64,000 nt of DNA from Actinomycetes bacterium (GTDB lineage Bacteria; Actinomycetota; Acidimicrobiia; Acidimicrobiales; Microtrichaceae): NCBI GenBank assembly GCA_023392475.1, contig JAEVZA010000122.1, positions 49,305 through 113,304 of the forward strand, written 5' to 3'. Position numbers and translations under genes: made by a program. Position 1 is the stretch's first letter. Every line of letters starts with the position of its first letter. This document shows positions 25,607 to 33,658 of the stretch, piece after piece. The notes under the pieces were generated by a model that saw nothing but the letters and a program-made list of their open reading frames with translations, did no database searches and was not told the DNA's origin.

Positions 25607-26545
25607 ATGCCGGGAAGCCACGACCACCGCATCGACCCAGAGCTGGTCCCGTTCGCAGACACCCTGCCGCGGGACTTCTTCTTCGACATACCGAGCGCCC
25701 GCCAGGTGATGCGGTCCCTGACCGCGGATCTGGAACCGGGTGACGCCGAGCGCGCCCAGGAGATCGCAAACACCGAGATCGCCGGCGATCCACCCGTCGG
25801 CGTCCGCGTCTACCGACGACCGGGTGAGCACGTCCGGCCCGGCGTCCTCTACCTCCACGGCGGTGGCCTCTGCGTCGGCGACCTCGACACCGAGCACAGC
25901 CTCGCCGTCGGCCTGGTCGCAGCGCTCGACGTCGTGGTGGTGAGCGTCGATTACCGCCTGGCACCCGAGCACCCCTATCCGGCCGGGCTGGAGGACTGCT
26001 TCTGTGCCCTGGCCTGGCTCGCCGACCGCTCCGACGTCGACGCCCGACGGATCGCAGTGCACGGCACCAGCGGAGGCGGGGGCCTCGCAGCGGCGCTGTG
26101 CCTCCTCGCCCGGGATCGTGGCGGTCCGGCGATCGCGTTCCAGGCACTCGCCGTACCCGAGCTCGACGACCGGCTCGAGACGGCGTCGATGCAGCAGTTC
26201 GTCGACACACCCATGTGGAACCGTCCGCAGGCCGTCGAGAGCTGGCGCCACTACTTGGCCGGACTCGATCCGGTGCCGGCGTACGCAGCGCCCGCACGCG
26301 CCGACGATCTCCGAGGGCTGCCTCCCGCCTACATCTCGGCGTGCGAGCTCGACCCACTCCGGGATGAGGCGATCCTGTACGGGTTGGCGCTCCTGCGTGC
26401 CGACGTCCCGGTGGAGCTGCACACCTTCCCGGGGACCTTCCACGCGTCGAACGCCATCCCGTTCGCTGCTGTCTCGATACGGGCCGGCGAAGAGCTGGCC
26501 GGCGCACTCGGTCGAGGGCTCGGGATCAGTCCGACGCCGCAGTGA
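25607..26545 (+). CDS. HSL-type alpha/beta-hydrolase (esterase)
   Basis: 312 residues of the hormone-sensitive-lipase family. HGGG at about residue 85 gives the oxyanion hole, GTSGG contains the nucleophile Ser, and the expected Asp and His are in ELDPLRDE and GTFHAS. The ATG 25607 lies next to operator site 5. It is divergent from the HAPMO-like operon. Hydrolysis of the ester formed by the BVMO is the natural inference. The last 20 nt overlap tail-to-tail with the hydrolase gene on the other strand. Confidence 0.9.
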   Translation: MPGSHDHRIDPELVPFADTLPRDFFFDIPSARQVMRSLTADLEPGDAERAQEIANTEIAGDPPVGVRVYRRPGEHVRPGVLYLHGGGLCVGDLDTEHSLAVGLVAALDVVVVSVDYRLAPEHPYPAGLEDCFCALAWLADRSDVDARRIAVHGTSGGGGLAAALCLLARDRGGPAIAFQALAVPELDDRLETASMQQFVDTPMWNRPQAVESWRHYLAGLDPVPAYAAPARADDLRGLPPAYISACELDPLRDEAILYGLALLRADVPVELHTFPGTFHASNAIPFAAVSIRAGEELAGALGRGLGISPTPQ

Positions 26546-27560
26546 CCGAGAGGTGCTCCACGAGCGCCGACGCCATCGAGTCGCGGAACGCCCGAGCGGT
26601 CATGGCCTGCGGCCGGATGCTGTCGGCACCGTGGTACATGCCTGAGACGAGGTGCAGCTCGCAGGGCACCCCCGCCCCGCTGAGTCGCTCCGCGTAGGCG
26701 GCAGCCTCGTCTCGCAGGAGATCGAGGTCGCCCACGCCGATCCATGCCGGCGGAAGTCCCGACAGATCCTCCGTGCGCGCGGGAGCAGCGTAGGCGCGCT
26801 CGTCCCCTGCGGTCGGGGGATGCCCGAGGTACGAGGTCCATCCGTAGCGATTGGCCTCCGGCGACCAGACGAACGAACGGTCGTGGCCGACGGGTCCTCG
26901 CAACACCGTGCGGTCGTCGAGCATCGGGTACTCAAGCAGTTGGAAGCTGATCGACGGGCCGCCGCGGTCACGGGCCAGCTGCGCGAGCGATGCTGCGAGC
27001 AGGCCGCCGGCACTGTCGCCACCGATCGCGATCCGGTGCCCGTCGACACCGAGCTCGTCGGCATGGGCATCCAGCCAGCACAGGGTCGCATAGCAGTCGT
27101 CGAGCGCAGCAGGGAACGGATGCTCGGGCGCGAGCCGGTAGTCCGGGCATGCGACGACGACGTCCAGCTCGTCGACGAACCGGGCGCAGAGCGATCCGGC
27201 CTGTTCGGGGACGCCGATCACCGTGCCACCGCCGTGGATCCAGACGAGCCCGGCCGAGCGGTCGGCCCGGTTCTTCCGCTCGACGGTTACCACCCTGACC
27301 GGAGGACCGTCAGCCTGCTCGGCGAACAGCTCCCGCACGACGAGGCCGGCACCCGCGGGTGGCGGCATCCGGCGGAGTGCCGTCCGGACCATCCGGACCC
27401 GGCGGTCCGTCGCCGGAGCGATCGGGAGGAGCAGTGCGGGGGTCCTCAGATCCGCCGAGACCGACCGCAGCGCTCGGAGACGCGGCACCAACCAGCGGGC
27501 CGACCACGCGAGGAACCCGGTGACGGCCGACGCCACGATGACTCGGCGCAACAGCTGCAT
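26526..27560 (-). CDS. HSL-type alpha/beta-hydrolase with N-terminal hydrophobic segment
   Basis: 344 residues. The oxyanion motif HGGG and the nucleophile motif GDSAGG are canonical; DLDLLRDE and YHGAD supply the Asp and His. The N-terminus (VIVASAVTGFLAW) is a hydrophobic stretch that may act as a membrane anchor or uncleaved signal, unlike the soluble esterase at 25607. The ATG 27560 follows the stop of the alcohol dehydrogenase gene by 2 nt, so it is the last gene of the P450-ADH-esterase operon. Confidence 0.9.
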   Translation of the reverse strand: MQLLRRVIVASAVTGFLAWSARWLVPRLRALRSVSADLRTPALLLPIAPATDRRVRMVRTALRRMPPPAGAGLVVRELFAEQADGPPVRVVTVERKNRADRSAGLVWIHGGGTVIGVPEQAGSLCARFVDELDVVVACPDYRLAPEHPFPAALDDCYATLCWLDAHADELGVDGHRIAIGGDSAGGLLAASLAQLARDRGGPSISFQLLEYPMLDDRTVLRGPVGHDRSFVWSPEANRYGWTSYLGHPPTAGDERAYAAPARTEDLSGLPPAWIGVGDLDLLRDEAAAYAERLSGAGVPCELHLVSGMYHGADSIRPQAMTARAFRDSMASALVEHLSVTAASD

Positions 27561-27562
27561 CG

Positions 27563-28645
27563 TCAGAACTCGCAGATGACCGAGCGGATCACGTCGCCGC
27601 GATCGACCGCGCCCAGGGCGTCGTTCACGTCGTCAAGCCGGATCCGACGGGTCACCATGGCGTCGAGGTCGAGCCGACCGGATTCGGCGAGGTCGACGAA
27701 GCGCTGGAAGTCTCGGCGGACGTTCGCCGAGCCGTACATGCACCCGGTCAGGTGCTTGTCGTTGGCCATGAGCTCGACGGCAGAGAAGGTGACGGTGTCG
27801 TCGATCGGGGCCATGCCGATGACGACGATCGTCCCACCCTTGCGAGCCGACGAGTACGCCTGGTTGATGACGTCGGGTCGCCCGATCGCTTCGAACGCGT
27901 AGTCGACACCTCGTCCGCCGGTGAGCTCGCTGATCTGGACGACCGGGTCCCCTGCGGCGGGATCGACGGCATCGGTGGCTCCGAGCTCGATCGCACTGCG
28001 TCGCTTGTGGTCGAGAAGGTCCACCGCGACGATCCGGGAGGCTCCGGCGATGCGGGCTCCTTGGACGACGGCTTGTCCGACACCGCCGCAGCCGAACACC
28101 GCCACCGTCGTGCCGGGCTCCACGCGCGCGGCGTTGAGCGCCGCACCGACGCCGGTCGTGACGCCACAACCGATGAGCGCTAGGTGCTCGGCAGGTAGAT
28201 CGGAGCGGACCGATACGACCATCCCCTGATCGAGGACCATCTCCTCGGCGAAGGTCCCGAGACCCGACATGCCGAACAGATCGGCTCCTTGCCCGGTGGT
28301 TCCCCTGCTCGACAGCATCGCGTCGGCGAGGCCCTCGCAGAGGTTGGAGCTGCCGTGCAGGCAGTACCAGCAGTCGCCACAGGCGGGGATGAACGCCCCG
28401 ATCACTCGGTCCCCCACCGAGACCCTGGCGACGCGGTCTCCGATCTCGGTCACCGTGCCGGTGCCTTCGTGTCCGAGGATGACCGGGGTGGGGAACGGCA
28501 CGACGCCCTGTTGGACCAAGAGGTCGCTGTGGCACACCCCGCTCGCCTCGATCCGGACGCGCACGTCGTTGGGCCCGACGTCAGGGGACGTCACCTCGAC
28601 GATCTCGAGGTCTTCGCCGTAGCCGTTCAGCACCGCTGCACGCAT
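27563..28645 (-). CDS. Zinc-dependent alcohol dehydrogenase (MDR superfamily)
   Basis: 360 residues. Catalytic zinc ligands are C38, H59 (GHE) and C160 (GCGVTTG); structural zinc ligands are C89, C92, C95 and C103 in CGDCWYC...LC. The NAD motif GCGGVG follows. This full set of ligands is typical of class III-like, NAD/mycothiol-type or aryl-alcohol dehydrogenases. It lies between a P450 gene and an esterase gene on the same strand, so oxidation of the alcohol made by the P450 is the likely role. Confidence 0.92.
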   Translation of the reverse strand: MRAAVLNGYGEDLEIVEVTSPDVGPNDVRVRIEASGVCHSDLLVQQGVVPFPTPVILGHEGTGTVTEIGDRVARVSVGDRVIGAFIPACGDCWYCLHGSSNLCEGLADAMLSSRGTTGQGADLFGMSGLGTFAEEMVLDQGMVVSVRSDLPAEHLALIGCGVTTGVGAALNAARVEPGTTVAVFGCGGVGQAVVQGARIAGASRIVAVDLLDHKRRSAIELGATDAVDPAAGDPVVQISELTGGRGVDYAFEAIGRPDVINQAYSSARKGGTIVVIGMAPIDDTVTFSAVELMANDKHLTGCMYGSANVRRDFQRFVDLAESGRLDLDAMVTRRIRLDDVNDALGAVDRGDVIRSVICEF

Positions 28646-28684
28646 CGTCGCGCTCCCTTCACAGATCTGATCCGGTGGCTTCGA

Positions 28685-29914
28685 TCAGGCCGCGTCGACG
28701 ACGACAGGGAGCGTCTCGAACCGTCGGACCATCAGACTTGCCTCCCTGACCGCCGGCGCATCACCCGGAGCGATCCACGAGGTGGTCTCGAGCAGTCGGC
28801 GCAGTACGACGTCCGCTTCCATCCGTGCCAGCGGCGCGCCGACACACAGGTGGATCCCTCGGCCGAAGCCGACGTGATCACGTGGGAACTCCCGGTCCAG
28901 CCGGAGCTCGCCGGGGGCGTCGTAGCGCTGCGGGTCGCGGTTGGCAGCCGCCCACAGCAACATGACGCTGGACCCAGCGGGAACCGTGACCCCGTCGAGC
29001 TCGGTCTCCTCTCGAGCGAGTCGCATGTGGTAGCGGAACGGCGATTCCAACCGCAGCACCTCCTCGATGAACGCTGTGATCAGATCCGGTTCGGCACGCA
29101 GCCGGTCCTGCAGATCGCGCCGTGTTGCGAGGATGTGGACGGCATTGCCGAGGAGGCTCGTCGTGGACTCGCCACCGGCGCTGAGCAGGGTGTGCATCAT
29201 GACGAGCGCCGACGGGAGGTCCAGGTCACCGCTGCGGACCGCGTCGGCTGCGAGCCCGAGCAGGCCGTCGTGTCCGTCGGCGATCGCATCGGTGACCTGC
29301 TCCTGCATCCAGTCCAGGATCTCCGCGGCACGGGCCATGGCGGCCAGAGCGTCGTCGAGTGGGCGACCAGCGAGCATGGAGGTCGAGTCGAACGCCGCTG
29401 CCAGCAGATCGTCGGGGTTCTCGTCGACAAAGCCGATCAGCCGGGCAACGACCCGGATGGGGATGGAATTCGCAACTGCACCCATGAAGTCGAACTGTCC
29501 CGCGGCGACCGCTGGTCCGACGAACGACTCGGTGAGCTGCTCGACGCCCGGACGAAGCGCGACCACGCGTCGCGCCACGAGCTCGGGGAACACCATCGAA
29601 CGATGCCCGCTATGGGTGGGCGGATCTGCGGTCGCGAGCACATCAGTTCCGTCTCCGATACCCAGATCGACCAACGCGGGCGCACCGTCGGCGTCCTGGT
29701 AGATCACCGACCGCAGGTTCGAGGAGAAATCGTCGGACCGCTTGACCGCTTCGGAGATCGCTTCGAACGAGCTCACCACGACGAGGTCGACATCGGGCAC
29801 CTTCCACACGGGCGCCTCTCTGAGCAGCTGTCGGTAGAAGTCACCGGGGTCGTCGAGCACCTCGGGATCGAGCAGTCGGTTCGCGCTCAGACGTCGCGCC
29901 GAGGTCGTTGCCAC
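28685..29914 (-). CDS. Cytochrome P450 monooxygenase
   Basis: 409 residues from the GTG at 29914. The I-helix motif is AGGESTT at about 246-252 (Ser where the first Thr is usual), the ExxR pair is E285/R288, and the haem loop FGRGIHLCVG gives Cys357. The sequence is complete. It is the first gene of the operon P450-alcohol dehydrogenase-esterase. The divergent region to the binding protein at 30102 holds tandem TGAC-N4-GTCA motifs that may control it. Confidence 0.92.
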   Translation of the reverse strand: MATTSARRLSANRLLDPEVLDDPGDFYRQLLREAPVWKVPDVDLVVVSSFEAISEAVKRSDDFSSNLRSVIYQDADGAPALVDLGIGDGTDVLATADPPTHSGHRSMVFPELVARRVVALRPGVEQLTESFVGPAVAAGQFDFMGAVANSIPIRVVARLIGFVDENPDDLLAAAFDSTSMLAGRPLDDALAAMARAAEILDWMQEQVTDAIADGHDGLLGLAADAVRSGDLDLPSALVMMHTLLSAGGESTTSLLGNAVHILATRRDLQDRLRAEPDLITAFIEEVLRLESPFRYHMRLAREETELDGVTVPAGSSVMLLWAAANRDPQRYDAPGELRLDREFPRDHVGFGRGIHLCVGAPLARMEADVVLRRLLETTSWIAPGDAPAVREASLMVRRFETLPVVVDAA

Positions 29915-29955
29915 CGTTCGTCTCCCTCATCGAAGCTGCCCTGATGGGAAGCTAC

Positions 29956-29980
29956 TGACGTTCGTCACTGACATCTGTCA
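29956..29980. promoter_or_regulatory. Tandem TGAC-N4-GTCA palindromes in a divergent promoter
   Basis: Two identical 12-bp dyads, TGAC-GTTC-GTCA (29956-29967) and TGAC-ATCT-GTCA (29969-29980), repeat with a 13-nt period between the P450 (29914) and binding-protein (30102) genes. The pattern looks like a pair of sites for a dimeric regulator. The TetR encoded at 31630 is the nearest candidate. Confidence 0.5.
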
Positions 29981-30101
29981 TTGACGGGCGGAACCGTACG
30001 CGCGATCTTGCCTCGGCGGCCACTCGATGTGTGACCGCGGGGGCGCAGCAGCCGTCGTGAACCGTCGGTGTCAGTGCCACTTCCGATCCGGGGGGACGAA
30101 C

Positions 30102-31556
30102 TTGAACGCTCAGCAGACCGCAGCGACGCGACGCGTCCGACACAGGTCGATCGGCGCCGCGGTGATCCTCGCGACCGTCGCGGTCCTCGCCGCATGTGGC
30201 GCCAGCGGCGACGCCTCCGAGGGGGCCGACGACCCGACGACGACGACCGCCAAGGGCGTGGCAGCGACCTCCGGCCAGTTCGGAGAACTCGCCGATGTAT
30301 GCGGAAAGGGCGATGCCAAGGTGCAGGCCGACGAGGCCGGGAAGGGCGCAGACAAGCTGTACGTCGGTGTCGCGACGGATCGCAGCTCGACCGTACGGCC
30401 AGGCCTGAACAAGGAGATGTGGGACGCGTCGCAGGCGTTCGTCGATTGGTGCAACGCCGCCGGCGGCATCAGCGGGCTGCAGATCGAGCCGGTCGAGCTC
30501 GACGCCGCACTGTTCGACGTCCCCAAGGCGATGAGCGAGGCGTGCCACTCCGTGTTCGCCATGGTGGGCGGCGGTTGGGCCCAGGACAACCTGCAGTTCA
30601 CCGGGAAGGACGACTCCGACTTCCACAAGTGTGGACTGGTCGACATCCCCGGCTACGCCGTGTCACCCGAGAAGTCAGGATCGAGCGGCCAGGTCCAACC
30701 CGTTCCGAACGGCGTGGACACCATCGCGAACACGTGGCTGCGCAGCTACGCCGAGCTGTATCCGAAGGAGTCGAAGAAGGTCGCCATCGCCTATGGCGAC
30801 GTGCCCTCGCTCGACCAGATCCGGGAAAAGTACGTCGCCGCGGCCAAGGACGTGGGACTCGACGTCGTCACCCAGATCCCCTACCCGGCAACCGGGATGA
30901 GTGACTGGACGCCCCTCGCCCAGCAGGTCATCCAATCCGGCGCGGGGACCCTCCTGTGGGTCGGCGAAGCCGGCAACGTCGCGAGCGCCCTCGCCAAGCT
31001 CAAGGAGCAGGGCTGGACGGGCCACGCGCTGCTCGAGACGAACATGTACGACCCCCTCCTGTTCTCGCAGGGCGATGCTGCCGCCGACGGCTCCGTCATC
31101 CGCCAGGTCGTCCATCCGATCGAGGAGGCCGACAAGTGGCCGGCGATCCAGCTGTACCTCGACAACCTCAAGAAGTACGTCCCTGACGCCAAGGTCGCAC
31201 CGCTCGGCATCCAGTCGACCAGCGCCTGGCTGCTGTTCGCCGTCGCCGCTGACGCATGTGCGAAGTCCAACGATGGGACGATCACCCGCCGATGCATCCT
31301 CGAGCAAGCAGCCACTCAGAAGGATTGGACCGGCGGTGGGCTCCATGCCCCGCAGGATCCCGCGCCATTCGACCAGGCCACGACGGGCCCGTGCGACATG
31401 TTGATGGTCGCCAAGGACGGCAAGTTCGAACGACTGTTCCCGAAGCTCGACAGCCCGGCCGACGACGGCGACGGATTCAGCTGCCCCAAGAACGGCGTCA
31501 CCACCATCCCGGCGCTCGCCGGCAAGGGCGTCGTCGAGCCGGGAGCGAAGATCTGA
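30102..31556 (+). CDS. Branched-chain-amino-acid-type substrate-binding lipoprotein (second, orphan)
   Basis: 484 residues from TTG 30102, placed just after a GGGGGGA site; no ATG or GTG fits the signal peptide better. The signal has twin-Arg-like basic residues (ATRRVRHRS), a hydrophobic core, and a lipobox LAAC. The mature protein is a type I periplasmic binding protein with several Cys residues. No permease or ATPase genes follow; the next gene is a TetR regulator. It probably binds the pathway substrate outside the membrane. Its similarity to the protein at 218-1543 is at fold level rather than close. Confidence 0.82.
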   Translation: MNAQQTAATRRVRHRSIGAAVILATVAVLAACGASGDASEGADDPTTTTAKGVAATSGQFGELADVCGKGDAKVQADEAGKGADKLYVGVATDRSSTVRPGLNKEMWDASQAFVDWCNAAGGISGLQIEPVELDAALFDVPKAMSEACHSVFAMVGGGWAQDNLQFTGKDDSDFHKCGLVDIPGYAVSPEKSGSSGQVQPVPNGVDTIANTWLRSYAELYPKESKKVAIAYGDVPSLDQIREKYVAAAKDVGLDVVTQIPYPATGMSDWTPLAQQVIQSGAGTLLWVGEAGNVASALAKLKEQGWTGHALLETNMYDPLLFSQGDAAADGSVIRQVVHPIEEADKWPAIQLYLDNLKKYVPDAKVAPLGIQSTSAWLLFAVAADACAKSNDGTITRRCILEQAATQKDWTGGGLHAPQDPAPFDQATTGPCDMLMVAKDGKFERLFPKLDSPADDGDGFSCPKNGVTTIPALAGKGVVEPGAKI

Positions 31557-31629
31557 CGAACTTGCTGATCGAAGGAGCAGCGGTGTTGTCGTGTTGACGT
31601 CCCGCGACGCCGCTGGCACCGTGCCGACC

Positions 31630-32229
31630 ATGCCGCCGTCGGATTCCCGACAGTCACATCGAGATCGCCAGCGTCTGGAGACACGGGAGCGCATCTTCGC
31701 GGCGGCCATCGACGAGCTGGCGTCGTCCGGACTGGATCGCGCCGACATCGGCGCCATCGTGGAACGCGCCGGGGTCGCCCGCGGCACCTTCTACTTCCAC
31801 TTCGCGACGAAGTCCGACGTGCTGTTGGAGCTGCAGCGTCGAGAGATCGATATCATCGTCGACCATCTCGAAGCTGACCTCACGACCGCCCACTTGTCGG
31901 ACCTGGTCCACGAGGTGCTTGACGCCGTCCTCGCCAGCGAACGACGGCTCGGAACCTCCTTGTTCAGAGACATGGTCTCCGTCAACTTCGGACGCGCCCA
32001 CAGCGCGAGCGAACAGGTTTCCTCGAACCGGCTCGTCGAGTACATCGCAGACGCCGCCGGCAACGCTCGCAGCGACCAGATGATCAGCGACGACGTCGAC
32101 CCCCTCGAGCTCACCGCCATCATCCTCGTCGGGCTGTTCGGACTGCTCGCAGCGAGCGACGGACCGACTGCAGAACGCGACGAACTCGCCCACCGCTACC
32201 TCGACACCATCATCCGAGGTTCGACGTAG
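31630..32229 (+). CDS. TetR-family transcriptional regulator
   Basis: 199 residues from the ATG at 31630 (MPPSDSRQSHRDRQ); an upstream TTG at 31591 is possible but less likely. The helix-turn-helix contains IVERAGVARGTFYFHFATK at about residues 41-59. It lies 73 nt downstream of the binding lipoprotein on the same strand and may be co-transcribed. The tandem TGAC palindromes before that operon could be its autoregulatory sites. Confidence 0.87.
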   Translation: MPPSDSRQSHRDRQRLETRERIFAAAIDELASSGLDRADIGAIVERAGVARGTFYFHFATKSDVLLELQRREIDIIVDHLEADLTTAHLSDLVHEVLDAVLASERRLGTSLFRDMVSVNFGRAHSASEQVSSNRLVEYIADAAGNARSDQMISDDVDPLELTAIILVGLFGLLAASDGPTAERDELAHRYLDTIIRGST

Positions 32230-32317
32230 CGGAACCGACTCGGACCCGAGTCAGCTCATCGCGAAGTCAGCGGTCCACGTCCCAACGATGGCAAAGGCGA
32301 CACGACCGATTCGGTGT

Positions 32318-33561
32318 TCATGCGATGCGGTCGACGTCGACGCGACACGTCGCCATCTGCGAGGCCGACGCACCCTGAATCCACTGAAACGATTCCTGAG
32401 TGAGCGAGAGGCGCCACGGACGAACGGCAACTGCCGCGATTGCGATCTCTCCGAGGCGACGCGACACGCTCCGCCCCGGACACACATGCAGTCCCCGACC
32501 GAACGTCAGGAGGCTGCTCTGCGATCGGTCGAGATCGAAGCGAGTCGGATCTCGAAGGCCATCGGGTCGCGGTTCGCGGCACCCCAATGGAGCACGAGGA
32601 GCGTTCCGGCTGGGATCTCGATCTCGTCATGGACCGTGTCGCGCAGAACTCGGTGGTTGGTGAGGATCAACGGAGGAGCGAGCCGAGTCGCCTCGTCGTA
32701 GGCCGCAAGCGCGATGTCTGGATCGGAACGAATGCGACGCATGACGTCCGGACGGGCGATGACAGCAGTAAGCGAGTTCGCAATGCCGACTCCCGCGGTG
32801 TGAAATCCGTCGAACAGGTTCCCCGCCGCGAAGTCCCCCGCTGTCCGGGGAGCGCCACTCATTCCGATCACATCGAGGTCGTCGCGGAACGATGTCAGCA
32901 TCTCCACGGCAAGCGGGTGGGACTCGCCGCGCTCGAGGGTTCGCGACGCAGCGGTGCGCACAAGTTCGACGTACTCCTCCGATGCCGTGCTGACCTGCTC
33001 AACCTGACGCTCGGATGGTGCGTTGAGAAACACTGCAGACATCGTCTCAGCCAGTCGCTGCACCTCGTTGACCTCGTCATCGTCGAGTCCAACGAGCGTT
33101 CCGAAGAACATCGCAGCGAATCGGTACGAGAGGTCACTACAGAGATCGAAGGGATTGGGCAGTCGCTCCAGGATCGACTCCAGCAGTTCAGATGCGAGGG
33201 CATCGAACCTATTCGCCGGGGTCATCTGTCGCGCCAGGATCCGTCGTGCCGGGCGATGCAGGGGCGGGTTGAACGCGAACACCTGACGCGAGATCACCGG
33301 GACGAACCCTCGGGTCGGGTCGTCGTAGCCGATGAACGTCATCATCTGGGCGAGCAGGTCGCTGTCGACGTTGCCGATCGCGGGGTCGCTGGCCAATGCT
33401 CGCACGTCCCGATTCCGGAACGCGACGACCATTCCAGGCAGGATCTGGTGAAGACCGGACGCCTCACTCTCGAGGAGGAGGTCCGCGGCACCAGCCATGT
33501 CCTCGTCCCACAGCGAAGCGACATCGGCCGGAAGTTCGGGGAGGGCAGCGATCGAGCTCAC
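32318..33561 (-). pseudogene. Cytochrome P450 interrupted by a single-base frameshift
   Basis: The first frame (33561 to about 32550, start GTG) gives a P450 with ExxR as EATR and the NRDP block. The haem loop FGRGLHVCPG is in the next frame, ending at 32318. Inserting one G at about 32550 (GAGAT to GAGGAT) joins the two as FEDPTRFDLDR, so the lesion is a one-base deletion. The I-helix reads HTAGVGIANS, lacking the usual acid-Thr pair, so even the repaired enzyme would be unusual. It may be a decayed gene or an assembly error. It is convergent with the TetR gene ending at 32229. Confidence 0.75.
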
Positions 33562-33658
33562 CCCACCAATTCTTGCTGCTCGGCGGGAGGCAAACGCACG
33601 GCGCTGCGCTCATCGGTTCTCGGCGCAACTGGAAGACCGATCGAGACCGAAGCGGAGT

